From NCBI GenBank assembly GCA_045599585.1, contig JAZRWH010000085.1, positions 1 to 64,000 on the forward strand: a stretch of 64,000 nucleotides of DNA, read 5' to 3'. Of this stretch, positions 18,801 to 27,114 are shown in pieces. The notes under the pieces are model-generated. The model had not been told where the DNA came from. It made no database searches and saw nothing but the letters and a program-made list of their open reading frames with translations. Within the stretch, counting starts at the first letter, position 1; each line of letters begins with the position of its first letter. Made by a program: the position numbers and the translations under genes. Source of the stretch: RGIG464 sp045599585 (GTDB lineage: Bacteria > Myxococcota_A > Bradymonadia > UBA4248).

Positions 18801-18858
18801 TGCGCGCCGTATGCAATAGGCGCGCAATGCGAAGCCGTATTCGCCCATGGCGAATAGG
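18801..18858 (-). repeat. Two bulged hairpins (class B), reverse
   Basis: At 18801-18824 GCGCGCC-G-TAT-GCA-ATA-GGCGCGC, and at 18833-18858 GCC-G-TATTCGCC, CAT loop, GGCGAATA-GGC. They lie directly 3' of murD, suggesting a transcript-end role. Confidence 0.85.
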
Positions 18859-18874
18859 CGAAGCGCCACAACTA

Positions 18875-20257
18875 TTAATCTAACGCCCGAGCTAATGCGG
18901 CAAAAATATCGCCGCGCTGACCGTAGCTTTTGAACATATCGTAGCTTGAGCAAGCGGGGGACAAGAGAACCGTCGAAGCACCATGTTCAAGCGCCAACGC
19001 GTATGAACACTTAACAGCCTCTTCAAAGGTGGCACATCGAACGATCGGACAAGATAATTGAGCCGCTTCGGCCTCACGACACAAACGCTCCGTCAACGCA
19101 CCAATGACGACCAAAGCACGCACATTTTTCTTCATAAGTTCGATCCACTCGGTAAGAGAAAGACCTTTGTCGACACCACCGGCAATCAAAACCAACGGAC
19201 TGTCGATCGTATTCAGACCTGCAATCGCAGCATGCGGGTTCGTCGCTTTAGAGTCATCGATAAACGTAACCCCTAGTTTCTCGCAAATCGTCTGAATGCG
19301 ATGCGGCGGGAGCTGATAACTCGCTATCGACGCTACAGCATCACTCCAGCCACACCCCATGCAAAGCGCCGCGAGCAAACTCGACATCACGTTCATAGCA
19401 TTGTGGCGTCCACGCAGATGAATCGTCGTTAAATCGAGAACATAATTCTTTCCATCAAACACGGCCTGGACGGTATTGCCATCAACATAAGCAAAATCGC
19501 GTGCTTCTGCCGGCAGATCAGCACGTTTTTCAGCGTACCACACGCACCGCGAGATCGAATGCTGGTTCCACGTACGCATATAGTCATCGGACGCATTGAG
19601 AATGACGATGTCGTCCTTCGTCATGACATTAAGCGGACGACGTTTCGTCGTCACATAAGCATCCCAGTCGTTATGAAAATATTCGGCGTGATCCTCGGCA
19701 ATATTGGTCGCAATGAGAACATGGGGTCTAAAATTGGGGCAAAACGAAAGCTGAAAAGCGCTCGTTTCGACGACGAGACAATCCTGATCGTTGGGATCAC
19801 AAACCGACGTACAAAGGGGAATACCGACGTTACCGCCCATGACATTGCGAATGCCGCACGTATTAAGGATATGGCTAGTCAGTGTCGTCGTCGTCGTTTT
19901 GCCATCCGTGCCAGTAATTGCAACGACGGGAGTCTGGGTGGCTAGAAAGGCCAGATCGAGTTCAGCCAAAACGGGCACACCGCGAGCCGCAGCTTCGCGG
20001 AAAATGTCAGACGAAGGTTCGAGCCCCGGACTCGTAACGATGATGGTCGCATTACCAATCTCGTTGTGTCCCAAGACAAGTGTCGTCCCGGCGGGGAGCT
20101 TAGCTTCAAACTCGGCGCGTTTGGATTCATCGGCTGTATCAGACGCAATGATCTTTTTGCCAAAGCGAGCGAGCAGAGAGGCTGCCGCGATTCCTGAACC
20201 GCCTAAACCAAAGATAGCGATGGTGTTATGACTGGGAAGTGGATCGTAAATCTTCAT
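18875..20257 (-). CDS. murD: UDP-N-acetylmuramoylalanine--D-glutamate ligase
   Basis: A cytoplasmic Mur ligase adding D-glutamate to UDP-MurNAc-L-Ala in peptidoglycan synthesis. Its 460 residues fit the family. The N-terminal Rossmann-like part has FGLGGSGIAAA; the central ATPase has GTDGKTTTT near residue 117 and NIAEDHAEYF (usually N-x-EDH); the C-terminal domain has IDDSKATNPHA near 334 and ends LSPACSSYDMFKSYGQRGD, diagnostic for MurD. It is isolated from other division/cell wall (dcw) genes, which is unusual for murD but not rare. Repeat elements flank it on both sides. Confidence 0.96.
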   Translation of the reverse strand: MKIYDPLPSHNTIAIFGLGGSGIAAASLLARFGKKIIASDTADESKRAEFEAKLPAGTTLVLGHNEIGNATIIVTSPGLEPSSDIFREAAARGVPVLAELDLAFLATQTPVVAITGTDGKTTTTTLTSHILNTCGIRNVMGGNVGIPLCTSVCDPNDQDCLVVETSAFQLSFCPNFRPHVLIATNIAEDHAEYFHNDWDAYVTTKRRPLNVMTKDDIVILNASDDYMRTWNQHSISRCVWYAEKRADLPAEARDFAYVDGNTVQAVFDGKNYVLDLTTIHLRGRHNAMNVMSSLLAALCMGCGWSDAVASIASYQLPPHRIQTICEKLGVTFIDDSKATNPHAAIAGLNTIDSPLVLIAGGVDKGLSLTEWIELMKKNVRALVVIGALTERLCREAEAAQLSCPIVRCATFEEAVKCSYALALEHGASTVLLSPACSSYDMFKSYGQRGDIFAALARALD

Positions 20258-20375
20258 AATCTTTTCGGCAAAAGCCGTCCTCTTTCAAACGCCATGCATA
20301 CGCGCTGAATCGATTTATACCAACGGCATACAGGCGAATAATCTTGGTTTGCGAATATTTCAAGTTTATTTGGGA

Positions 20376-20523
20376 GGGGGAAGTCTCCCCCTGAGCGGCT
20401 ATCCTCAGAACAAAAGACTTGTTCAACACAAGTCCCTAGCCTCCCAAATGAATGGGCGCGAGGCGTGCACATGCGCTAACTATAAAACGCGTCTTTTGCT
20501 CATTCGGATACGCCGCTACCCCT
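20376..20523 (+). repeat. Compound bulged-hairpin element (class A) with a long loop
   Basis: It begins with the GGGGGA-AGTC-TCCCCC hairpin and TGAGCGGC-TATCC, and ends GGATA-C-GCCGCTACCCC. Between them lie about 110 nt that contain their own partial pairing (CAAAAGAC with GTCTTTTG). It sits 3' of greB. The right flank, CTTCTAGCCTGCGGCGC, is the reverse complement of the flank of the copy at 56262, extending the shared element. Confidence 0.85.
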
Positions 20524-20551
20524 TCTAGCCTGCGGCGCGAGACGCCATGCA

Positions 20552-21019
20552 TCAAATATACTGCACGTCCATAACCGTAAAATGGCGTGTGGCATTCGGT
20601 GTTTTAATGGTCACTTCGTCGTCGAGACTGTGCCCCAACAAGGCTTGTCCAACGGGAGAATTGTAGCTGATATGGCAATCATCCAACGTATCAAGCGGTC
20701 CCACGAGCTGATACGTGATTTCGTTGTCAGAATCTTCATCGTACAACTTTACGGTCGCACCAAAAAAGATCTTATCACCACGTGGCGTTGCCGGATCAAT
20801 CACGGTCATATCCTCGAAGTTATGCGACAAAAAGCGCAAACGGCTGTCGATCTCACGCATTCTTCTTTTACCATAGATATATTCAGCATTTTCGCTGCGA
20901 TCGCCCTGTGCAGCTGCCTCGGCAACTTCTTGGACAATGCGCGGACGCTCCACGAATTTCAGCGTCTCAAACTCTTCTTTAAGCGCCTTAAAACCATTCG
21001 TCGTAATGTATTGTGTCAT
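20552..21019 (-). CDS. greB: Transcription elongation factor GreB
   Basis: A 155-residue cleavage factor that rescues backtracked RNA polymerase. The N-terminal coiled coil carries GDRSENAEYIYGKRRMREID, the GreB-type form (GreA lacks the KRR-x-REID run); the acidic D and E at the coiled-coil tip are present. The C-terminal FKBP-like domain has IFFGATVKLYDED and SPVGQALLG. A strong AGGAGG precedes the ATG at 21019. The adenine deaminase gene ends 58 bp upstream on the same strand. Confidence 0.94.
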   Translation of the reverse strand: MTQYITTNGFKALKEEFETLKFVERPRIVQEVAEAAAQGDRSENAEYIYGKRRMREIDSRLRFLSHNFEDMTVIDPATPRGDKIFFGATVKLYDEDSDNEITYQLVGPLDTLDDCHISYNSPVGQALLGHSLDDEVTIKTPNATRHFTVMDVQYI

Positions 21020-21076
21020 AAAAAAGACCTCCTATTCGGTCGCAACAAGCGCGCTTGCGTATCTTGTATGTGCGGA

Positions 21077-22780
21077 TTATTCGAAGATTTCAATTTTTCG
21101 GGGATAGGCCCCTGGTGCAACATAAAACAGCCCTTGATCTGTTATGCGCAGCGTAGGAATGACAGGCAAAGACATAAAACTCAACGCAGCCATTGGTCGC
21201 GGCAACGTAACCCCAAGTTTCTCTGCACAAAACGCATCGATCTGTTTTTCGGCCAGAACAACATCGGAAGCCGATTGATCACTCATCAGACCTGCGATTG
21301 GAAGGGGCAAAACAACCGACGCATCGCCCAAAACGGCTGCCTGACCACCGTTTGCGTCGCGAATCATCTCGGCGCAACGAAGCATATCAGCGTCATTCAT
21401 ACCGACAACGACGATGTTGTGGGAATCATGTCCAACACTCGACCCCATGGCGCCACGCTGCAAGCCGAAACCATGGACAAAGGCTACGCCAAAAGCGCCT
21501 GTTTCGTGGTGGCGCTCAAAAACGCATACTTTAGCCGTATCTTGAGCCGCATCAGGATAAGCAACGCCATCGCGTACGATCGGCTCAAACAAATGGTCAC
21601 GCGTCAAAATCTGTCCCGACACAACAGAAAGCGCATGAGCCTTATGCCCGTCGACAGCTGCAATCGCGAGTTGAGAGACATCAGGCAAACGGACGTGCAT
21701 AGCGGGTGCAAGCTCAGGAAGTTTCACATTCATAGAGATGCATTCAACACCGTCTTGAATCACAAACGCACCACGATGCATGACGGTGTGCGGCTCAAAA
21801 GATACCAAGTCATGTGAAACGATAAGATCAGCAAAACGACCTGGAGCAATCGCCCCAATGTGGCTATCCATGCCGAAATGACGGGCTGGGTTAATCGTCG
21901 CAAGTTGAATTGCAAGCATCGCCGGCATGCCCGCTTCAACGGCACGTCTAACAAGATGATTGATGTGTCCGCGTTGCATCAAATCACTCGGATCCAAATC
22001 GTCCGAAGCAAAACTAAACTGCAGCGCATTCCATTCATTCACGAGTGGCAATAGCGCATCCAAATTTCGCTCGCTCGACCCTTCTCGGATCATCACATGC
22101 ATTCCCAAACGAACTTTTTCGAGCGCTTCGTCAGCGTTCGTAGATTCGTGGTCAGAACTGATGCCTGCGCTAATACACTTGCAAAGCATCTCACCAGACA
22201 ACATCGGAGCGTGACCATCAATCACACGGCCACCTTGACGGTAGGAGGCAATCTTCTCCAAAACATCACGATCGCCAAAGATGACGCCAGGAACATTCAT
22301 CATTTCACCCAATGCAACGACATCAGGTTCATCCAAAAGTTCACGAAGCGCAGACGCATCCAGTTCATTACCGTACGTCTCAATCGCGCGATCTTTCAAT
22401 GCCGGCACACAAGACGGTGCGGTAAAAAATACGTGCATAAACGGATTACATTGCGCGCAAGCCATCTGAAAGCGAATGCCGTCCATCCCTGATACATTGG
22501 CTATTTCGTGCGGATCCGTCACGACACTCCCCGTACCACACTTTGCCATAACGCGTGCCGCTTCGACGACTGTCAACTTCGTACTTTCAAGATGAATATG
22601 TGCATCCACAAAAGCCGGATACACGTAATCACCTTTCAAATCGATGACGTGATCCGAGGAAAAATCAGCTCCAAGGCCAACGATTCTTTCACCCTGAACC
22701 GCGATGCGCGCACCATCCAAGATTTCGCCGCTCAAAACGTTGACGAGTTTGCAGTTTATGAGAAGAAGATCAACCTTCAT
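21077..22780 (-). CDS. ade: Adenine deaminase
   Basis: A metal-dependent amidohydrolase converting adenine to hypoxanthine in purine salvage. Its 567 residues match the Ade/YfiA family. Visible are the metal-binding DAHIHLESTK, TDPHEIANVSG, GEMMNVPGV, IDGHAPMLSGE and FASDDLDPSDL. GGAGG precedes the ATG at 22780. It is the first gene of a possible ade-greB unit. With gsk at 30 kb and the DPD-like gene at 58 kb it gives the window a nucleobase salvage theme. A terminator for the upstream yitT-like gene separates the two. Confidence 0.95.
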   Translation of the reverse strand: MKVDLLLINCKLVNVLSGEILDGARIAVQGERIVGLGADFSSDHVIDLKGDYVYPAFVDAHIHLESTKLTVVEAARVMAKCGTGSVVTDPHEIANVSGMDGIRFQMACAQCNPFMHVFFTAPSCVPALKDRAIETYGNELDASALRELLDEPDVVALGEMMNVPGVIFGDRDVLEKIASYRQGGRVIDGHAPMLSGEMLCKCISAGISSDHESTNADEALEKVRLGMHVMIREGSSERNLDALLPLVNEWNALQFSFASDDLDPSDLMQRGHINHLVRRAVEAGMPAMLAIQLATINPARHFGMDSHIGAIAPGRFADLIVSHDLVSFEPHTVMHRGAFVIQDGVECISMNVKLPELAPAMHVRLPDVSQLAIAAVDGHKAHALSVVSGQILTRDHLFEPIVRDGVAYPDAAQDTAKVCVFERHHETGAFGVAFVHGFGLQRGAMGSSVGHDSHNIVVVGMNDADMLRCAEMIRDANGGQAAVLGDASVVLPLPIAGLMSDQSASDVVLAEKQIDAFCAEKLGVTLPRPMAALSFMSLPVIPTLRITDQGLFYVAPGAYPRKIEIFE

Positions 22781-22815
22781 GCGAATGCCTCCGTGGCTGT
22801 AAATTTCACTGTGAA

Positions 22816-22842
22816 AATAAAAAAGCGCCGCTTTCGCGGCGC
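22816..22842 (-). terminator. Rho-independent terminator of the YitT-family gene
   Basis: On the minus strand: GCGCCGC-GAAA-GCGGCGC followed by TTTTTTATTTT. A perfect 7-bp GC stem with a GAAA tetraloop, placed 52 bp after the stop at 22895. Confidence 0.93.
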
Positions 22843-22894
22843 GTGTTGTTCATTATAACCTTTTTCGACAAAATAAGAAAAGGACAGGTTTGAT

Positions 22895-24160
22895 TTACAC
22901 CACCCGTTTGACGGCCGGCATGCCATCTGTACTCGGCGTATGCTTGATATGCGCTGTAACTTCTTCCGGAACAAGCGGCATCTCGGGAATTTCCATCAAC
23001 TCCGAAACGGGCGTATCCCACCTGGGATTAAAAGCATTCGAAAGTCCTTCGCGTTCCAGTTCACGCGCGACAATCTCGTCTGTAAGAATCTCTGTATCTG
23101 CGGTAACTTCAGCTACCCAAACCCCATCTTGCCCGTTCGGCGCAATCGGTATTTGTCGATTTTTCTCGAGTCTACCCTGCTCGATGAGTACATCTTTAGC
23201 TGCCTCTTTGTCTTCAGGAAGCTCCGTATTTTGCTGCTCGGGTGTAATCGGATTCCCGTTCGCATCAGTCATTTTAGCTTTGGTAAATCCAGCTTTAATT
23301 GAGTCAAAACCCATACCGAAAACGCTCTTGACGTTCGAAACGGCAATAAATGCGTGCTCGTCAATCGATTTGACCGTTTTGTAAATTTCTTGCGCTTCAC
23401 GACGTCGCGCAACAAGATAAATCGTCTTGCGATGCTGCTTCGTATACCAACCGATCGATTCAAACAACGTCGCACCACGATGATGCTTGTGGATGATCTG
23501 ATTGGCAATCTCATTGTACTTCGACGTAAAAATAAACATTTGGACAGAGGATCGCATACCATTGTGGATCAAGTCCATCGTGTACGATGAAACCCCCATG
23601 AAAACAAAACCGTACGCCACCTTTTCGAGACTACCGTCGTGCTGGAAATACGACATCGAAATAACACACGCATCGAACATGACATAAATCGTTCCCCAAC
23701 TAAAGCTCTTAAACTTGGAGATGATCATGACAATAATATCCGATCCGCCTGTCGATGCCCCCTGCATGAGGTACGAAGCAATGCCGACACCAGCAATGAT
23801 GCCGCCCATAACACAGCTCAACAGCGTATTCGGAATCAAAAGTTTTTCTGGCACCGGGATGACACCCAAAAGAACCGTCAAACCGGCGATGCCGTATACC
23901 GTCTTTACGCTAAACTCGCGTCCCAAAACCCAATAAGCTATGGCACAGAGAATAATGTTGACGCCGCCGTATGTGAACGAAATTGGAATCCCCGTCTGGT
24001 AATACACCATTGCCGAGATACCACCCAGACCACCGCCGACGATTTGATGTGGAACAATAAACATGTTCCATGCAATCGCGTAAAACGCCAGTCCTAATAA
24101 AATAAAAAAATTCTCGCGAATTAATGTAAAAACTTTTGGGTATTTATCAAAAATTGACAT
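22895..24160 (-). CDS. YitT-family membrane protein with a C-terminal extension
   Basis: A 421-residue inner-membrane protein. The N-terminal 200 residues hold about five or six hydrophobic segments with family motifs: FIVPHQIVGGGLGGISAMVYYQTGIP, read as IGGGxxG, and GASTGGSDIIVMII. The DUF2179 cytoplasmic domain follows (VQMFIFTSKYNEIA, HRGATLFESIGWYT). After about residue 300 there is an acidic, low-complexity tail of some 120 residues, longer than in most YitT proteins (usually about 280-300). The transported substrate is unknown for the family. There is no clear ribosome site before the ATG at 24160. Confidence 0.88.
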   Translation of the reverse strand: MSIFDKYPKVFTLIRENFFILLGLAFYAIAWNMFIVPHQIVGGGLGGISAMVYYQTGIPISFTYGGVNIILCAIAYWVLGREFSVKTVYGIAGLTVLLGVIPVPEKLLIPNTLLSCVMGGIIAGVGIASYLMQGASTGGSDIIVMIISKFKSFSWGTIYVMFDACVISMSYFQHDGSLEKVAYGFVFMGVSSYTMDLIHNGMRSSVQMFIFTSKYNEIANQIIHKHHRGATLFESIGWYTKQHRKTIYLVARRREAQEIYKTVKSIDEHAFIAVSNVKSVFGMGFDSIKAGFTKAKMTDANGNPITPEQQNTELPEDKEAAKDVLIEQGRLEKNRQIPIAPNGQDGVWVAEVTADTEILTDEIVARELEREGLSNAFNPRWDTPVSELMEIPEMPLVPEEVTAHIKHTPSTDGMPAVKRVV

Positions 24161-24466
24161 TTAATGCAGCCTTTATCTTCAAAAAGCGGCGCAAAACGCA
24201 TGCAGCGCCTGAGATAATATCCAGGATAAAATATCTGGCGAAGCGCAGTTATGTCGTGCGTCTCGTGTTCGGGGGCGCGTCTTTACTTCAAACGGGTTAA
24301 ACTTAGAACACAAAAAACAAAATATTCACAGATTACCGTCAACACGTGAACTACGCACAATCCAAAGTTTTTATTATTACAAAATACGTCGCTTTCTCTT
24401 CTCACCCTTCGAGCTCTTTCTCTCGTTACGCTTCGCGCAAAAAATGCCTTTGCGCCAACGGCAAGA

Positions 24467-24597
24467 AGGGGTAGCGGCGTATCGTCGCAGACCAAAGCGC
24501 CGTTTTACAAAAAACGCATAGGCAAACGAACCGCCTAAGCTGACCATAACCGCGCTTTGAACAAGACGATAGACGCGCAGGGGGAGACTTCCCCCCC
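24467..24597 (-). repeat. Compound bulged-hairpin element (class A) with a long loop, reverse
   Basis: It starts GGGGTAGCGGC-G-TATCGTC and closes GACGATA followed by an imperfect GACGCGC outer arm, then the GGGGGA-GACT-TCCCCC hairpin. About 90 nt lie in the loop. It lies 11 bp 3' of the hflX stop codon. The remainder of 24161-24466 shows no gene. Confidence 0.82.
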
Positions 24598-24607
24598 AAA
24601 AAAACAC

Positions 24608-26290
24608 TTAGTTCTCCTGATCAAAATGAAGAACACGAATTTCAGCTTCCGGCTTAGCATCTTCCCCCATATAGATCGACTGAATGCGATCAATGAGAGG
24701 AAGCGTCGATGTCTGAAATTTGGCACTTATCGCGACCGCCTCATATCGACTACACAATTCAATAGCATCTTGTGGAGAAACTAAGTCACATTTATTTAAA
24801 ATGCGAAGCATCTTCTTATCACCGAGATTGAGATCTTTAAGGATCTTTTCGACGGCTTCGATCTGAGAATGAATCTGCGGATTAGAAGCATCGATGACGT
24901 GCAAAAGCACATCAGCATCCTGAAGCTCTTCGAGCGTCGCTTTAAACGCCGCCACCAAATCTTTGGGTAAGTCGCGAATAAAACCGACGGTATCTGTAAA
25001 AATGACCTCTTGAAGCCTCGGAAAACGTAATTTGCGCGACGTCGTATCAAGCGTTGCGAACAAAAGATCTTCGGCATAAACCTCGGATTTGGTAAGCGCG
25101 TTTAGGAGCGTCGATTTACCAGCATTCGTATAGCCAACGAGCGAAAAGATCGGAATATGCTGCTCATTGCGTTTTTTACGCTGCAGCTGTCTATGATTCT
25201 CTCGGTCTTTTAGTGCTCGCTCGAGCGCCTGCATGCGTTCACGTGCCTTACGGCGATTGATCTCAAGCTTCGTTTCGCCCGGCCCACGTCCGCCAACGCC
25301 GCCCGTCAAACGGCTCATCGCCGTATCTTGATCGATGAGTTTGGGCAGATTGTATTTGAGTTGCGCAAGTTCAACCTGCAGTTTACCGTCAACAGATTTA
25401 GCGCGCTGGGCAAAGATGTCCAAAATGAGCTGCGTTCGATCGAGCAGTTTAAACGGAAGCACGCGCGTGAGCGCACGCGATTGGGCAGGCGTCAGTTCTC
25501 GGTCAAAAATGATGAATTGCGCATCTTCATCGAGTGCATGAAGCTCAATCTCTTGAAGCTTGCCCGAACCCACGAGCGTACGAGGATCGATCTGTCTACG
25601 GCGCTGTTCAATGATGCGCACAACCTCAATACCGGCAGTGCGACAAAGTTCGAGCATTTCTTCGCGTCTTTCGCGCGCGTCTTTTTCGCCCGCATCAATG
25701 TGCACGAGAATCGCCGGCGGCAAATCGGCAGCATGCGCCTGCTGCGTCGTCTGCCTAAGCTCACTTTCAAAAGCCTTGAGCATCTCATCGGCATTTTGCG
25801 GCAGAGCCTCCGCCGAATCGGCAAACGTTCGATCGACGCTAATACCTTTTTGCGTCGGAATAATGTGCGCATATTCAAACTTCTCGGGGGCACCCAAGAT
25901 GCTCGGCATAACACTCACGACCCAGTCGAGACGCAGTTTGGTGAGGTCTGTGATTTCATCCATCGAAATGAGCCCGCCCGTTTTGTCAGTCGTTAGCGTC
26001 GTGACCAAAAATCGAATACCACGCAACCGGCCTAGACCAGCGCGTGCGCGGCCAATGTCGGGCAAATAACAACGATCGGCAGTGCCCAAAATGACGCATT
26101 CGACGTGCCCGTTTCGATTGACGAGCGCACCGATTTTACGATGCAAAGCATACGAAAGCGCCGTCATGCGATGTGCTAAATCGCGCGTCACGAGCTGGTG
26201 TTGGGGAACGCGAGCCAGGCCGATGCTTTTGAGCTGAGCTGCTTCCGAAGAAGAAAGGCCGATCGTATTGCCAAAAATAGGTGTCGTCAT
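24608..26290 (-). CDS. hflX: GTPase HflX
   Basis: A ribosome-associated GTPase that splits stalled or stressed ribosomes. The 560 residues include an N-terminal extension of about 180 residues before the usual HflX domain, so it is longer than the 430-residue E. coli form. The glycine-rich linker GGVGGRGPGETKLE is present near 315-330. The G domain has G1 GYTNAGKST near residue 388, G3 DTVGFIRDLP and G4 NKCD. GGTGAG precedes the ATG. Repeats flank it on both sides. Confidence 0.96.
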   Translation of the reverse strand: MTTPIFGNTIGLSSSEAAQLKSIGLARVPQHQLVTRDLAHRMTALSYALHRKIGALVNRNGHVECVILGTADRCYLPDIGRARAGLGRLRGIRFLVTTLTTDKTGGLISMDEITDLTKLRLDWVVSVMPSILGAPEKFEYAHIIPTQKGISVDRTFADSAEALPQNADEMLKAFESELRQTTQQAHAADLPPAILVHIDAGEKDARERREEMLELCRTAGIEVVRIIEQRRRQIDPRTLVGSGKLQEIELHALDEDAQFIIFDRELTPAQSRALTRVLPFKLLDRTQLILDIFAQRAKSVDGKLQVELAQLKYNLPKLIDQDTAMSRLTGGVGGRGPGETKLEINRRKARERMQALERALKDRENHRQLQRKKRNEQHIPIFSLVGYTNAGKSTLLNALTKSEVYAEDLLFATLDTTSRKLRFPRLQEVIFTDTVGFIRDLPKDLVAAFKATLEELQDADVLLHVIDASNPQIHSQIEAVEKILKDLNLGDKKMLRILNKCDLVSPQDAIELCSRYEAVAISAKFQTSTLPLIDRIQSIYMGEDAKPEAEIRVLHFDQEN

Positions 26291-26385
26291 ATTTCGCTCA
26301 CCAAATTAAATTGACGCATTCTTTTTTTTTATGCGTTATGAGTGAATAAAATTTAAGAATGGCTTTGATAACATGTTTTTACTTC

Positions 26386-26503
26386 GGCTATTTGGCGCAC
26401 ATCACTGCGGCCAAATACGCCTTCGTGCCCCGGCTATTGTCTCGTCCGCCAGCGGCCGCGACAATACGCCACGGCGAGCACGCTATTGAAATACGCGTGC
26501 TCG
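26386..26503 (+). repeat. Three bulged hairpins (class B), forward
   Basis: Hairpins at 26386-26421 (GGC-TATTTGGC ... GCCAAATA-C-GCC), 26432-26470 (GGC-TATTGTC ... GACAATA-C-GCC) and 26475-26503 (CGAGCACGC-TATT-GA-AATA-C-GCGTGCTCG). They lie between the hflX start and the 3' end of the tRNA array. Confidence 0.87.
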
Positions 26504-26599
26504 AGCTAAGGTTGTATAGGGTGGGTTAATGAAATTTGCGTTAACAAAGAGGAAGGCAAAAAAAAAGAGATATTCAAACGAATATCTCTTTTTTTGATA

Positions 26600-26683
26600 T
26601 GCGAGGAGGGGGGGTCGAACCCCCACCCTGAAACCAGGACCAGCCCCTCAAACTGACGCGTCTACCAATTCCGCCATCCTCGC
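26600..26683 (-). tRNA. tRNA-Leu(GAG), copy 1
   Basis: Acceptor GCGAGGA/TCCTCGC plus A, D-arm GGCGGAATTGGTAGACGC, anticodon loop TTGAGGG (anticodon GAG), a long variable arm CCTG-GTTT-CAGG typical of leucine tRNAs, and T-arm GGGGG-TTCGACC-CCCCC. No CCA is encoded. It reads CUC and CUU codons. Confidence 0.97.
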
Positions 26684-26716
26684 ATGAGGTAATTCTAATT
26701 TTAATTTTAAAAGATA

Positions 26717-26800
26717 TGCGAGGAGGGGGGGTCGAACCCCCACCCTGAAACCAGGACCAGCCCCTCAAACTGACGCGTCTACCAATTCCGCCATCCTCGC
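26717..26800 (-). tRNA. tRNA-Leu(GAG), copy 2
   Basis: Identical to copy 1 over the mature length, 33 bp away. The flanks also share the 5' leader bases ATTACCTCAT, pointing to recent tandem duplication. Confidence 0.97.
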
Positions 26801-26822
26801 ATGAGGTAATTCAATTTGTGAA

Positions 26823-26906
26823 TGCGAGGAGGGGGAGTTGAACCCCCACCCTGAAACCAGGACCAGCCCCTCAAACTGACGCGTCTACCAATTGCGCCAT
26901 CCTCGC
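26823..26906 (-). tRNA. tRNA-Leu(GAG), copy 3
   Basis: Same anticodon and variable arm. It differs in the D-arm (GGCGCAATTGG instead of GGCGGAATTGG) and in the T-arm (GGGGG-TTCAACT-CCCCC), which stays paired and looks functional. Confidence 0.95.
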
Positions 26907-26949
26907 ATATCAAATTTATAAGTGTCTAAAAGCGACCGCGCCATCCAGA

Positions 26950-27033
26950 TGCGAGGAGGGGGGGTCGAACCCCCACCCTGCAACCAGGACCAGCCCCTCA
27001 AACTGACGCGTCTACCAATTCCGCCATCCTCGC
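26950..27033 (-). tRNA. tRNA-Leu(GAG), copy 4
   Basis: Same fold and GAG anticodon. One change in the variable-arm loop (GTTG instead of GTTT). It is the first in transcription order if the four are cotranscribed. Confidence 0.96.
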
Positions 27034-27114
27034 AGGCTCATCGGCTCGGTCGCTTTGACAGGCGCGGCTTATACGCGCCAAAATCGATTCTGTCAAACTC
27101 TTTTTTGCTTTTTT

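Noticed and set aside
20582..21817. 411-codon + strand frame across greB and ade
   Set aside because: It lies antisense to two clear genes and crosses their boundary; explained by their codon composition.
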